In this document: positions 49,705-62,329 of the stretch, one piece after another
Layout of the letters: the number at the start of each line of letters is the position of its first letter
Numbering within the stretch: position 1 is the stretch's first letter
Origin: Ipomoea triloba
Taxonomy: Eukaryota; Streptophyta; Magnoliopsida; Solanales; Convolvulaceae
NCBI RefSeq assembly: GCF_003576645.1
Contig: NC_044923.1
Span: forward strand, 879,978 to 943,977
Reading direction: 5' to 3'
Length of the DNA stretch: 64,000 bases
Notes under the pieces: generated by a model
Seen by the model: the letters and a program-made list of their open reading frames with translations, nothing else
What the model was told of the DNA's origin: nothing
Database searches by the model: none
Position numbers and translations under genes: made by a program

Positions 49705-49830
49705 ATATGTAGCTCAGTTGGTCATTTCGGTGAAGTTTGGAAAGAAAGACCAGCGATCGAGTCTCACCATCGACAGTGTGGAGGGAACTCGTTGTGCTCA
49801 GTAAACAAATGTCTAACTTCTGTGTTCAGC
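49705..49830 (+). mobile_element. SINE-like tRNA-derived fragment (third family)
   Basis: tgtagctcagttggtcattt is a good A box, and gcgatcgagtctcacc about 45 bases later a B box. The flanks do not fold as a tRNA and the anticodon arm cannot be made out, so a SINE head is more likely than a tRNA gene. Confidence 0.5.
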
Positions 49831-49834
49831 TGAG

Positions 49835-51944
49835 TTACCATGATTTACATCCTCTCAAATACTTTCGAGTTAAATCTCCAACTCTAAGAGCCTCCATGCT
49901 CTGGCCCAAAAGTGTTGTTAAATCTCCAACTCCAAAAGCCTCCATGCTGGAGTTATTGATTGTATCGGCATGATCTTATTACAGTCCTACAACAAAGCTA
50001 AATTGGGAAATTATGTCCATTTTATAGGTCAAATGTTGAATGTTGAAACATATGGGTTAGATTTTCAAGGGAGGTAAATATATATATATTTGCTTTGATG
50101 TCTTTTTCGTCGGATTGGTAGACGCGTTGATTTTGCCGTCCATTTTCATTACTTGTTGTCTTAACTCTTATGATAAGTATGGCAAATACTAATACAACTA
50201 CAAGTCTACAACATAGTTAATTATTTAATTTAAAGTGTACCAAAAAAATTAATTAAGAGAAACCATAATATTACTCGAGAGAGTGAACATGCGTTCAGTA
50301 AATTTTGTTATTATGTAATAATTCACAAATCACATAAAATGTAACTTGCAATAGAAGAATCTTATGTGACGGGTTTAACTGATAAGTTAAGGTGTTTGTG
50401 CGAAAGACATGACTCTGTGCGATGATTCGACCGAGATGATACTTGTGTCCTTATGTGACGGGTTCGACTAAAATGGTACATATGTGGAAGACTTTGTGCA
50501 ATGAACTTGTCTGAGATGATATTGGCAATAATCAAACTCGTGATGTTTCCAAAAATTCTTTCAAATATACCAAACATGTATTTGTGTTGGTTGGTTTAAT
50601 TAGGTGGGTGATAATCATGTAACTTAACACATGGTGTTTTATTTTGAATGCAACAAAACTAGTAAAATTACACATTGCCATCATTGTTAATCACCATTAT
50701 ATGTGACCATCCTCAACCACTATTAATCTAATATCAACAACTATTAACAATGATTTGAGTGATTAACAAAAGTTGTAGAAAGTGGTGTTTAGTAGCAGAT
50801 CATAGGGATATATTGCAACGAGACTATTAATATACTAATGATTGCATATTTGTTACAAAAAATCTAGCTAAACCATATGTTCAATAGGCCTAATCCAAAA
50901 CATACCAAATTCACACCATAATGAAGTTTTGCACAACATTACAACTTCTTGGCTAGTAAATGGATCACTTGTGCCATTTGATATGAACATTTGGCCCAAT
51001 ATTGGAAACATTTGTAGTATAGATTTTGCCTTCATTTTTTGGCTTTAAAAACAACATTGGGCCAACATCAAACTTTCATCCCAAATCAAACTAGCCTAAG
51101 AGTTTGGGCAAATTATGATATGGACACAGGCTCACCTTCCAAAGTGGACACCAAATTCATTTTCACAATTTTAAAACTCTATATTCACAAGTTTAGAACT
51201 TTATGTTCAAAATATTAGAACTCTATATTTATAATTTTTGAAATGGACCCGGGCCACCTTGCAAGGTGGACACCAAATCCATGTTAACAATTTTACAACT
51301 CTATATTCACAATTTTAGAACTTTATATTCAAAATATTAGAACTCTATATTCACAGACTCAAATCCATAATCTCCTATTTGGGAGAATCACTTTGTGCCG
51401 CTAGACTACAAGATTATTTGATATCCACACTATTATGAGAATAATCTTTATTCAGTCCGGATCATACCCATAAAATACTCTTATTAAAAAGAAATAGCCT
51501 CTCTAATCTTCAGGTTATAATATTGTGTATATTTACGTTGCTTGGCTTTCTATAGGAATCTAACTTTCTTGCCAACTAACGTTCACTTCTTCCCTTTTCT
51601 TTTTGGTCATGAGCATGCCAATAACATGTGCAAATAGTTGGGGGAGCAAGATGGGAAACACTTTTTTGTCGCATGCAAATGGAGAAGGGAGTCATGGGAC
51701 TACTAGTTCGAGGAAAACAACAAAACGATCAAAACACGTTTTTAAATTGCATCTCTTGATGTTTTCACATTACCAGTCTAGATCAGTTCTCAGTTCTTTC
51801 TTGAGCATTCGTTCTCACAGAAGTGTGTATACAGTTAAGGAACACTTAGTCCAAGTCCCCTCCATCGAGTCCATTCACTTGATTCCTTAGTTTTGCTTAC
51901 TTGCTTTCCTTACATTTGCTTGTTACTTTGATAATGCTTTCTTG
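49835..51944. other. Repeat-bearing spacer, no gene seen
   Basis: AT-rich. Contains a short duplicated phrase (ttaaatctccaactctaaga and ttaaatctccaactccaaaa near 49870-49940), a ~95-bp imperfect tandem pair beginning cttatgtgacgggtt (50370 and 50450), and a ~125-bp tandem pair (51120-51360). None of the short open frames has recognisable domains. Confidence 0.55.
51120..51360. repeat. Imperfect tandem pair of ~125 bp, dispersed motif
   Basis: The phrase ggacacaggctcaccttcc / ggacccgggccaccttgcaa followed by ggtggacaccaaat and runs of 'acaattttagaactctatattc' occurs at about 51122 and 51244. A related phrase lies at 45335. This is probably a small dispersed repeat family. Confidence 0.7.
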
Positions 51945-52300
51945 CACTAGTACAAAATAATCCATGCGCTACACTTGTAAAAGTGTTTTCGCTACACCTC
52001 TACAGGTGTAGCGTATGGCAGTGTCGCTGAAAGTGTAGACTTTCCGCGGCACCCGTAACGGGTGCCGCGGAAACATTTTTATTTTTTTAATATATTATTT
52101 CCGCGGCACCCGCTCCATTGCAGGTGCCGCGGAAACATTTTATTTTTTTTAATATATTATTTCGCGGCACCCGCACCATTGCAGGTGCGGCGAAATCATT
52201 TTATTTTTTTTTGATATATTATTTCCGCGGCACCCGCCGCCGCGGAATCCATTTTAATTTTTTTTTATTAAAATATTTCCGTGGGACCGTGGCTCACTAA
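51945..52300 (+). mobile_element. CACTA-like transposon end with hairpin-forming subterminal repeats
   Basis: Starts cactagtacaaaataatcc, like ends of En/Spm (CACTA) elements. A palindrome follows at 51990-52013 (cgctacacct / aggtgtagcg). Then come four tandem units of about 54-62 bp (starting near 52041, 52098, 52161 and 52223), each with inverted ccgcggcaccc arms. In unit 1 the 15-base arms around taa are perfect. Subterminal repeats of this kind are transposase-binding arrays in CACTA elements. No matching opposite end or transposase was found, so it is a fragment. Confidence 0.65.
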
Positions 52301-52559
52301 TAGAACCTAAAGTTCAAATTTTAGCATTGCTAATTGTTAGGGACAATATTCTAAAACTTTAAAAAAGAAAACAAACAATTTGCCAAAGCAAAATAGGAGA
52401 AATAAGAACAAGAACTATGACAAACAATCTCCAGTTCCTAAAATTATGTACACAACAGGAAAGTTAGCTAAGTAAAATAATTTGATAAGCTAATACAGTA
52501 ATGAAAAATCCTTCACCATTTCAAGTAGACAAGTTAATTTACGGTCGAACCTCTCACTC

Positions 52560-53010
52560 GATCTCATTATGTTAAACTGTTTGTCTTAGAATTGTTATAT
52601 CGATCATTGGGTCAAATCTAGTAAGGTGGAACATAATCTCTAACTTTGATAATTTAATGCTGTATATGAGAAAAATCTGAAATTTTAGGCAAACATAATT
52701 TTTGGCCTTTGTTGTATTTATATCATGTATAGCTAGCAGAATGACACGAATAATGTTTATGTTAAATTGTTTGTTGGTTGTTGGTGTTGTTGTTATATTT
52801 ATGTTAAACTATTTGTCTCATGACTGTTATATCTATCATTGAGTCAAATCTAGTAAGATGGAACATAATAATCTCCAACTTTGGTAATGTTACGTTATAT
52901 ATGAGAAAAACCTAAAATAGTTACCACAAGGGTAGCTAAAAGTTCAGCAACATAATATTGTTGGTTGTTGTATTAATTATATCATGTATAACTAGTAGAA
53001 TGACAAAGAT
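52560..53010. repeat. Imperfect tandem pair of ~230 bp
   Basis: gttaaactgtttgtct followed by gttatatcgatcattggg, aaatctagtaaggtggaac and tatatgagaaaaa occurs from about 52571 and again from about 52803. Each is followed by tatatcatgtatagctag or a near copy. Confidence 0.75.
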
Positions 53011-54289
53011 GTTTTTTTTTTTTTTTTTTTTAAGATGACGAGCGAAACTCACATTCATTACTTTAAAATGCATGCTAAATAAACTCTACTTCTGTTTAAT
53101 AGTGATGTGACAAAATTAAAAACAATTGCTTTCTTGACATATGCCAACTTACTAACATAGTACACTATACACCAAGATGGTCCAAAGTCATTAAAGCCCA
53201 TCTTGATTAATTGACGACTCACTCTCAATAATTTCATTCTTTCAAATGTTATAACTCGATCACATGCACATGCATGCATGTACATATATATAGAAAAAAT
53301 ATCATTTTTAGCCTCCCATTTATACTCGTAAGGTCGAATTAGTTTTTTAATTTTCATCGAAGTGGCGTTTATTAAGTGGTTGTAGTACGTGCAAGTGAAT
53401 GATTAAGTAGTCAATAAGTAATTTGGTCAGCTAAGTGATTTATTGATTTATTAGGATATTCAGTTTGATTTTAACTAAATATCGTCCTATAATGATGACA
53501 CGTAGACTTCTAAACAAAAGAGTCATCTCACAGCTCCTCGTATTCAGAATACTACACACTATCTAGTATTCATGAAAGAAGTTGTAGATAGACAAAAACA
53601 CTAACGTTATTCTGCAGGTTTATCATCTCAAAGAAAATCCCTTTAACTATGACGAGAGATATTCGTGTGATCGATCCTAAAGCCTTCGCTATTATCAGAT
53701 CAGATTCCTCGTGCTTAAAATGGATTGATATATTCTCACTTTTTAACTACGAATAAAGTGAGTCATCAAATCACTCCACGAGAGGACAGAGAGTATATAT
53801 ACAAATGGCCAAATAACTTTGTCAAATTAGGGTTTAATCAATGAACAAATTTCGATAAACATAACTAAAAATGCCATTTAAATATGGAGTGAAATTTAGA
53901 AAGTAATTTTAAACCTAAAAAGTATTTTGTACATCAAAACTCATGCATGCAAGTATTGGGGGCCTGGGGGGACATGCAATAAAGAGAGCGATGACATATG
54001 TACACATCACTCCAGTGGTGCTCTTGTGTACGTGTCTATCTCTCCTCACATCGTACTCATTCTAGGTGGCCCTCTATCCACATCGTATCTTATGGTCGAA
54101 TCTAGCTTGTCTACTTTTGTTTTATGTGGTTCACTATTTTCTTTTTTTCTTTTTCTGATTATTTGATTATTACATCTCATTATTTGATTATATGGTTCAC
54201 TATAACAATGTCCTCAAGCATCTTCAATTCACTCGATCTATATCAAAACACTAAATTTCTTCACCACATATCACATCAAAAGCATAATT
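53011..54289. other. AT-rich spacer, nothing recognised
   Basis: Poly-T at 53012-53032. No gene, repeat family or RNA could be supported. Short open frames here carry no family motif. Confidence 0.5.
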
Positions 54290-54294
54290 ACAGT

Positions 54295-54525
54295 AAACAC
54301 TAGACGCTAGTCAGACGGTAGAGTAATGTTTATATAGTGTCTAGGCGGCTAACTATAAAAAAAAATAGTTTATGTGTGTAGGTGTGTGTGTGTGTGTGTA
54401 GTTAGAAGACCGACTTGGCCGAGTTCGTCGCCAACTTGGCCAATTTGGATGCCTTGGGGGTAATTTGCCTTGGCCTAGTGGTGCCTAGGCAGCTGCCTAG
54501 ACCGATTTTTGCAACAGTGATCAAA
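54295..54525 (+). mobile_element. GC-rich non-autonomous element, 'gcctaggc' family, copy 4
   Basis: cactagacgctagtcagacg to gcagctgcctagaccgattt, ending ttgcaacagtg. It shares the cgacttggccgagttcg block and the terminal ccgatttttgcaac with copy 1 but is shorter, with a (tg)n tract near 54375-54400. Confidence 0.6.
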
Positions 54526-55573
54526 ATGAATATTTTTAGGTTAATTTTTTATTCATCTCCAACCTATTATACAAACACACCAAATATTATTCTACACAAA
54601 CATAATTTTGATTTTCAATGAAATGAACTCTCTGACACCAATAGGGTTTTATGAGATTATAGCAAAAGCAATTTGTATTAAATTTTAAAATTATTATGAA
54701 CTATCTTGTAAATTAAACCGTGGTAAAATAAATTGAAAGATATATTTTATTTTAATCACAATTAAAAGTTTAAGGGGTTCAGTATCAAGCTACAAATAAT
54801 GACTGTGAACTTTAATTTTGATAGATTGAGCTCTCGATCAAATTAAATACCAATAGAATTTAATGAGATTATAGCGAACCTTAGTAAAGCAAATTGAAGG
54901 ATGGAGGATTCTGAGCAATACATATGGCATTTCACATGCTTAATAATTAGACTATACATTTAATTATAAACTTTTGAGTGACAACCAAAACAATATGCAG
55001 TGGCATATAATTGCCTAATATGGAGACATAATTTGTTTGCCTAAAAATGATGAAAAAGACAAAAAAAAAAAAATTTTCTAGTTGTTAATAGAAAAAAATG
55101 TCAACATCGTCACGATGTTTAGGACTTCAATATTATTACTTTATTATCATTTTCTTAATTTTATTTCAGATACTTTGAAAAGAAAAATATCAAACTATTT
55201 ATATAAATCGTGCGAGTCAAGTTACACCCACACAATTTACAGAGAATTACAATGTCAAATCATTTGGAAGATATACAACTCTAAAAGCAAAATTCTAACT
55301 CTCGAAACCATCGAATACAATCATCATCAAAATGAATAGGTTGATGATGATTGTCTAATAGTGTCTATGAACACAAGACAAACTTGTGCCGGAGGAATTG
55401 CATATTGAAATATAAATGTAGATTTGGCAATTTCCTTTATATACTTTGATTTGCTGAAGGGGTATTTTGGGTGGAGTTAATATTGTGATCCTAGTGAGTA
55501 AAAGATCATAAAGAGGTAAATTAACATAGATTGTTGAAAAAAAAAATATAAAATGACTTTTTAAGTGAATATT
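54526..55573. other. AT-rich spacer, nothing recognised
   Basis: No gene supported. A short phrase at 55493-55530 (gatcataaagaggtaaatta acatag, read in two parts) resembles the tail region of SINE family 1. Confidence 0.45.
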
Positions 55574-55690
55574 TTATGGTCTAGTGACACCCGGTGTCCC
55601 GGTTTACACTTCCACATGGATGATGGGAGTGGGTTCGACCCTCAGTGGAGGCAACTGTTGACTCTTTGTGCTTCATTAGGCAAGTCAAAT
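55574..55690 (+). mobile_element. SINE family 2 copy, truncated
   Basis: atggtctagtgacacccgg (A box), gtgggttcgaccctc (B box), then aactgttgactctttgtgct as in the copy at 62740. The tail diverges after cttcattaggcaagtc. Confidence 0.7.
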
Positions 55691-56750
55691 GGATTTGGGT
55701 TCTTCGGATTGAGACGAATAAATCGATATATTGTATACTCAAAACAGATAATGGGTGAATGAGAAAATGACTTTCAAAGTAGACTCATTGCTTTGGAAGA
55801 AGCCTTTGTCACACATTAGAATGGGGAGTGGGTTTGTACTAAAAAGACTAAATTAAATTGGCACAGAACAAAGGCTAAAATCAAATTAAATCTCAAAATG
55901 AATTTGAAAAGGCAAAATTGGCAATTAACGTTCTAAAACGTGTAATTCTTATCCTAAAGAATTATAATTAATGTTTGTAATCGCCATGTAAAATTTCATC
56001 CTCTCTTATATCTAGATTAAATATGTATGTTATGAAGGTTACAAAATTGATTTTTGTTATTTAACAATCATCTCCGGTATATATCTTGGATGAGTAGATG
56101 GATTAAAAAAAAAAAAAAAAAATAACTTAGGAACCCACATTTTTCCTCTCTAGTAAAACCTCTGCTTTTCTTTTTCTAAAATCTTTGTGTTCTACCAGTG
56201 TTCTCGATCGTTGAATTTATTGTTTGAGTGCTCAAACTTTAAATCGAAGTTCGTTTTATCATGAGAAACATAGGCATGCTACAATGCTCCTAACACCTAA
56301 AGGATATAGCAAATAAGATTTTAAGAAAATTGTGAGTGTCACACGACTCAAACTTATAAACCCACAATCCTTCCGGTTTTATGCTTGTTTTTACAATTTT
56401 TTCCTAATATTTCAACATAGGTTACCCAAATCAACTCAAACCAAGAAGATCAATACCCGGCTCCTAATCTCCTGTAAAGTGTCAAGCTTAGAAATTTAAT
56501 TATAGTTACAAAAATAATTGTCTAACCAACTTAATTAATTAATGTTTTCTCACTAGTCACTACCTAGCCTATACATACTGAGAGTACAAGAATGTTCTTT
56601 GGTTATATTCTGCGTTTAATACGGAAAGAAAATTTAGTGGTTTTGGCTTTGGCTTAGCAGTACGTATATATACGTGTGTCGGCAAAGGTGAGGCTGTGTG
56701 TCATAGAAAAGTGGAGGAATTAAAGATTCACCATCAAAGTAAATTAACAG

Positions 56751-56783
<33 letters not shown>

Positions 56784-57153
56784 GTTAAAGTATATTAACA
56801 GGTGGCCATACAGGCATACAGGCTGGACCCTGCCAAAAGAACCATGGTAATAAATTAATAATCTAAAGGACATCGTTATTGATAATTTTATTTTAAGATA
56901 TCAATCATTCTAAAGTTTGCAATCAAGGCCGGAGGGTGTGTAGGGATAAACGACGGACTCAATTGAGAAAGTGTTTACAAGAATCAAATTTGTGAGTAGT
57001 GACTTTATGTTACGAGAATTATTCTCTACTCACTCGGTCACCCCTTTCGGGTCAAACTCTATTACTATTACATATTTACATAACCTCCGTAAACATAATA
57101 TAATATAATATGACTTTATTTGATCTTCTTTTAAATATATAGGAAAATGGCAA
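55691..57153. other. Spacer with SINE family 1 fragment and poly-T
   Basis: About 56405-56545 (aaaccaagaagatcaatacc, then gtctaaccaacttaatt) is a degenerate minus-strand copy of SINE family 1. A run of about 30 T's spans 56753-56782, and poly-A lies near 56105-56121. No gene is supported. Confidence 0.5.
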
Positions 57154-57280
57154 GACCTTGTGGTCTAGTGGCACCCGCTTGCACTCCCATATGGAAGGGG
57201 TGGGTTCGAGTCTTAATGGAGACGATATTGACTCTTTGTGCTTCAATAGGTTGAGAAACTAGTTATGAACAGATACTGAC
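57154..57280 (+). mobile_element. SINE family 2 copy, near complete
   Basis: gaccttgtggtctagtggca (A box), gtgggttcgagtctt (B box), gactctttgtgcttcaatag and gttatgaacagatactgac. It shares order and spacing with 62740-62962. Confidence 0.75.
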
Positions 57281-59775
57281 AGGTGACTAAAGCATGTTTA
57301 ATATTACTCTTATATATATGTGTGTGTGTTGAACATATGTAAAAATATCTCTATATATGAGTGTAGTCTAATGTGCACATGCATAAAGCCCCATTTGCAG
57401 GCTTTGGATATTAAAGAATCTATGACAAGTTGCCAACCTCAGCTCTGCTGTTTTTAAACCAGTAATAGAATACAACACATGAGATGTACGTAATTGGTGT
57501 CGTCAAGGATTCATATGACATTAATTAGTCCTTAGTGTTGATTAAGATTATATTTTATATAGCTATTTGTAGTAGCTACTTTCACTTAATTTAATAATCT
57601 TACCTCTTTTGTTGCTTAATGCGTGGAACTATAAATCTAGATAGTATTAAAAGCTAAGGTTTGCAAATGGCAAAAGATAAGGGTGTACGTAGCCACATGG
57701 TGGAAAGTAACTCTCTTATACATATCTAAAAATATAATAAGTCTTAATAAAAGTTATATTCCTAATTTCTGTCCATATTTTTAGTGCTAATCATTTTGTA
57801 CATTGTGTTTTTAGAGTCCACACTATACAATTTTTTGATAAAAATACCCTTGCGGTTATAACTTCCGTTATCTTTCCCATTAATTTTTCCATGAACATGT
57901 ATTCTCCATTTCTTTTCTTATATTCTTTAATGATAATAATATTTGTAGACATTATATATTGGATAAATATAATAAATATTTTTTTCATTATTTTAATTAG
58001 TAAGAATTTGTTATATATACACACACAGGAGAGCCTTTATTCAATTTTCTGACCATCGATGGGTAGGCCGGAGATATGACAACGTGAAAAGGCTGCATAT
58101 GCATATATATGTTTAAGTTTTACCTCAAATGTTCTTTGTCTCTTTATATTGTGTATATTGTCTCATATTTTATTGGGAGATGACAGGTGTTGGAGCGAAG
58201 CAAAATGTGTGTACTGTGGAGGAGTGTCTCTGGGGTTTGAATTTGAATTGGATGGGGTCAATGGGTGAGTGGGTGTGCGAAGGCAGCCCATACATAGATA
58301 ATAATAATTTTGTAAATATTGTAAATGTATTATTAGGGTTATGTCAAGCGCTTATAGTACTGAATATGTACTTATCGCAATTAATAAAAGAATTCTTTCT
58401 CTTTCGTGTACCTATACAAGTCGCTAAACCACGTAAATTTGATATTCTTCTTTCCTTTTTTTGTTCGTTTTTGATTTGTTGGTGTTGTTTTCATTCCTCA
58501 ATGCTTTAATCTAAAAAAAATCATGGTACCATGAATGTTATAACATTACATAAACGTTTATATAGCGACTACCCATTCCAATTAATTAATATGGCCATCT
58601 TCCAGCTCTTCAAGATTGAAAAAGAAAGACAAACCATATTGAATTGGATTCTAACTTGTCACACAAGTATTTGGCCATTGAATTGACCTTAAATATGCAT
58701 CTTTTATCTCCTTTAATTCCCTCTTCACTTTTCACTTTTGTCATTAATTTTTTAATTAATAATATTATTTCACTTTTCTTTAATTTAATTTGCTTTTAAA
58801 ACTTTGTGTTCCTTTGATTCCCATATGGGGAATGTTTAATAAGAATTGAACATGCAGAGTTATGGAGTGCCATGCATGTCATGGATCTAATAAGTTTTGA
58901 TGCTCTTAATCTTTTTGAACATGTCTTTTAAAGTGAGTGTGTGTGTGTGTGTATATATATATCTTTTATTGCATTTTTGCTTTATTCCCTCTAGCTAGCT
59001 TTTCTCTTTTTATTTTCATATTTTTTGTCTTCCAAAATATAGATGTTCCTCACTTCCTCCCATTTACAAAATCTTGCAAAAGATGGTTGTAGTTTAAGAA
59101 TATTTCTATGTTTTGACTATAAACTACTTATGTGAATATATAAATACTTTTGTTGCATGTTATATATCCATCTATCTCTTTTACTTGAAAAAAATGGCGT
59201 ATTTAATTTGACGATTTGATCCCTGCGTTACATCTTAGGTAAAGATTTAATCCATAAGTTATATATTGTTCTATCTATTTTTGATTCCTTAGTTATTCTC
59301 GAAGTGCCAAGCAATTTTGGTTCGATCCTTTCATTAACATTTCATTAGATTTAGATGAAAAGTTAATTAACAAGCTTAAATGACAAGAATGAATATGAAA
59401 TTTTGATTTTATCTTATCTTCTTCTCCTTTTATGAGACATGAGTGACCAATGTTCTAGTTAGTTAATATGACAAATATCAAGGTCAAATTCGGTGGTAAG
59501 CAAAGGTAATTAGAGCCTCATATAAGAACTCGAAGTTTGTTAAATAAATTTACAGGACCATTGAGAACGTCTCTAATATAAGAAGAAAAGAAAATCAAAT
59601 TTTTATGTTTACCTTCCACTTTTTCATCCGAGTCTAATATAATATTAACAAAAATAGATAAAAATCCCTTCTTTGAAAATAAATGAGAGATCGAGTTATA
59701 CTTCAAGGACCAAATATACTATTTTTCCTTCTTACTTTATATTTATATTTTTAGGTAGAGTATGCAGACATAAAA

Positions 59776-59779
<4 letters not shown>
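57281..59779. other. AT-rich spacer, no gene supported
   Basis: Contains a 126-codon open frame at 58129-58509 whose product is hydrophobic but unlike any family I know; I do not call it. (TG)n and (TA)n tracts occur at 58935-58965. No known microRNA sequence was recognised. Confidence 0.5.

Positions 59780-59813
<34 letters not shown>
59780..59813. repeat. (TA)n microsatellite
   Basis: About 17 uninterrupted at units, ending at agagggcc. Confidence 0.9.
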
Positions 59814-59816
<3 letters not shown>

Positions 59817-60337
59817 GGCCATATAGGGGCATGCAACTTTAATTTAACATAGGCTTGACATGAAAGGAAGGTGAAACTTAGCTATATGTGGAATGGGCAA
59901 TAATTACATTGTAATTGTCATTATCCCACTAACTAATTATATTTTAGCTAGCTAACACACATCAGCACTCAGAAAGGGATAGAAGTGGCAAACAAAAAGG
60001 AAAGTGCAGTAGAATGTAGGAAGAGATATGATCCAAGGTTCATCATTAGGGTTTGGAGCCCCAACTTATAATAATTATGACTTTTTTGACTAACAAGACT
60101 ATCTCTTAACTAATTCTTAATGCTGATTGCTTGTTCTTAACCATAATGACAAGAAAAGGGATAGACCTTAGGGCCATATATGTCAAATTAAGAATGTTGG
60201 ACCAATGGTGTTGGTTTGGTGAGTGCCCATGATGATGACTTTGGGGATTTTGATTGTATTGTTTATATATGGACCAATTTAATTTGTTCATGTTGTTAGG
60301 TGTTGGAATAATTGGTATTCTTGGGTGACGATGGAAA

Positions 60338-60570
60338 TTCACAGTTATTATTTGATAGTGTGCACTGAATAAATTCTGTTTCTGTCAAATAGTACGAGTA
60401 TGTAAATTAATTACACTGTACCGTGAAAAAGTATGGGTAAAAAGATACGAGGGAAAGTCACAATTATTACTTGAGAGCGTGCACTGAATAAATTCTGTTT
60501 CTGTCAAATAGTATATAAATTAATTACACTGCACTAGGAAAAAGTAGGGGTAAAAAGATATGAGTAAATG
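60338..60570. repeat. Imperfect tandem pair of ~120 bp
   Basis: The phrase gtgcactgaataaattctgt followed by ttctgtcaaatagta and aattaattacactg occurs twice, starting near 60338 and 60456. Each copy ends with gggtaaaaagata. Confidence 0.85.
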
Positions 60571-60992
60571 AAAGAATATATAGTTCAAATCACTTGGAAT
60601 AGTTATTGTTATTAGTGCGTGCATGTAAGGATATTAATAGTAATTAATTGCATATGTTTACTTTTATATATATATTATCATATTGTTAACTCAGCTCCAA
60701 TAACATCTTCATCAAGTTGGCATGTTAACTTTTAGGTGTTATTGTTATTAAAATTAAACCTTAATACAATTAATTATGTATTAATTAGACCTTCAAATTT
60801 ATTAACATTATTGAAAGAATTTACTTGGGTGCAAAATTCACCAAACTCAATAATACAATATAATTATTGACTAGTGAGACCGTACTCACACAAAAAATAT
60901 GATTGTAATGTCAAAACTTAACCTAAAGTCACCAACACTACACTTAAACTCAATAATACAATCAATATCAACTAGCTAGACTCTCTCTCTCT

Positions 60993-61407
60993 CTCACACA
61001 CACGAAACATAAAAATAAGGTCAAACCTAAAGTTCTCACACACACGAAACATAAAAATAAGGTCAAACCTAAAGTTACTCAAAGGCACGCTTAAACTCAA
61101 TAGGTCAAACCTAAAGTTACTCAAAGGCACGCTTAAACTCAATAATACAATCAACATTGACTAGCTAGCTAGGCTCACACAAAGGACATGATAATAATGC
61201 CTCACACACACGAAACATAAAAATAAGGTCAAACCTAAAGTTCTCACACACACGAAACATAAAAATAAGGTCAAACCTAAAGTTACTCAAAGGCACGCTT
61301 AAACTCAATAGGTCAAACCTAAAGTTACTCAAAGGCACGCTTAAACTCAATAATACAATCAACATTGACTAGCTAGCTAGGCTCACACAAAGGACATGAT
61401 AATAATG
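60993..61407. repeat. Higher-order tandem repeat, two near-identical ~208-bp copies
   Basis: Copies 60993-61200 and 61201-61407 appear identical by eye. Each is built from two 42-bp sub-units (ctcacacacacgaaacataa with a tcaaacctaaagtt end), two 42-bp sub-units with ctcaaaggcacgcttaaact, and a 60-bp spacer with gactagctagctaggctcac. Degenerate sub-units continue to about 61610. Open frames across it on the minus strand are artefacts of the repeat. Confidence 0.93.
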
Positions 61408-61609
61408 TCAAACTTAAAGTTACTCAAAAGCACGCTTAAACTCAATATCAACTAGCTAGCTAGATTCACACAAAAAACATGAGAATAGTATCAAACCTAA
61501 AGTTACTATACCCGAAGGCACGCTTAAACACAATAATACATTCAATATCGAATAGCTAAACTCACACACACAATATAAAAAAAACATGATAATAACAAGG
61601 TCAAACCTA

Positions 61610-61760
61610 AAGGCCTTGTAATCCTAACCGACAAAAGACCTCAAGGATGTAATTACATAGGCTGCTCATATATAGTTGACTGACTCAAATAAAAAAGATC
61701 TCTCATAGCGAGTAGAATTTGAAACCTTAGGGAGTTATGGTTATCAAATATAATAAGGAA
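61610..61760 (-). mobile_element. SINE family 1 fragment
   Basis: Minus-strand copy with gaccaaaagacctcaaggat-like tail (aaccgacaaaagacctcaag), ataggctgctcatatatagt and a degraded B box at gtagaatttgaaacc. Confidence 0.5.
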
Positions 61761-62329
61761 AAGGAATAAATATACTAATAATAAGTGACATGATCTTACA
61801 TCAGCATTACTACATGCTTGACCAATCATCAAATTCACATTTTTGTGGGGGGCAATATTGTCCTTATCAATCATCAAATCAGTCCAATACTCATTTTTCA
61901 CACACATTAAAATGAAAATGAAAAGGGCCGAAAAGAAAGCTGGAAGAACTAATAAGAGAGCAGAGTAAAAGGGAGGGGGCAATTGCATGAAAAGGATAAC
62001 ATAAGAGGATCTCAATCATTAAACAAAAAGCATTATATTACATGCATATATTTACACATATATATGTTTCCAACTAAGAGAAAGGACAGGGATGACACCA
62101 TGGCTAAGAATTGAATAAACAGATGACTTGTCCGAGAAGAGTAGTGAAGTGAATGGAGTAAAATAATGTAATTTTCATTCTTGCCAACACCTTCTTGATC
62201 GAACGAACGCTTTGTATAAAATATTCCTAATATAATTTATCTCTCATCTTCTTGTGAGAAACCTAGATTAACCAATGTCTTACCTTTTGGTAAGGTTTAA
62301 ATCGAACAATTTAGGTTGATTTTGCTTAA

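Noticed and set aside
49705..49830. tRNA gene suggested by tagctcagttgg and a B box
   Set aside because: The acceptor stem and anticodon arm do not form; a SINE head fits better.
52041..52260. CRISPR-like array of palindromic repeats
   Set aside because: Plant nuclear context, repeats differ from each other, and spacers are T-rich and similar rather than unique; it is a transposon subterminal array.
58129..58509. 126-codon plus-strand open frame with hydrophobic segments
   Set aside because: No recognised motif, AT-rich composition like the spacer, and no neighbouring splice structure.
58840..58960. Possible microRNA precursor (gagtgccatgcatgtcatgg)
   Set aside because: No match to a known mature plant microRNA, and no convincing long hairpin was found by eye.
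60972..61365. Two similar minus-strand open frames with repeated peptide motifs
   Set aside because: They are translations of the 42-bp and 208-bp tandem repeats and have no family resemblance.
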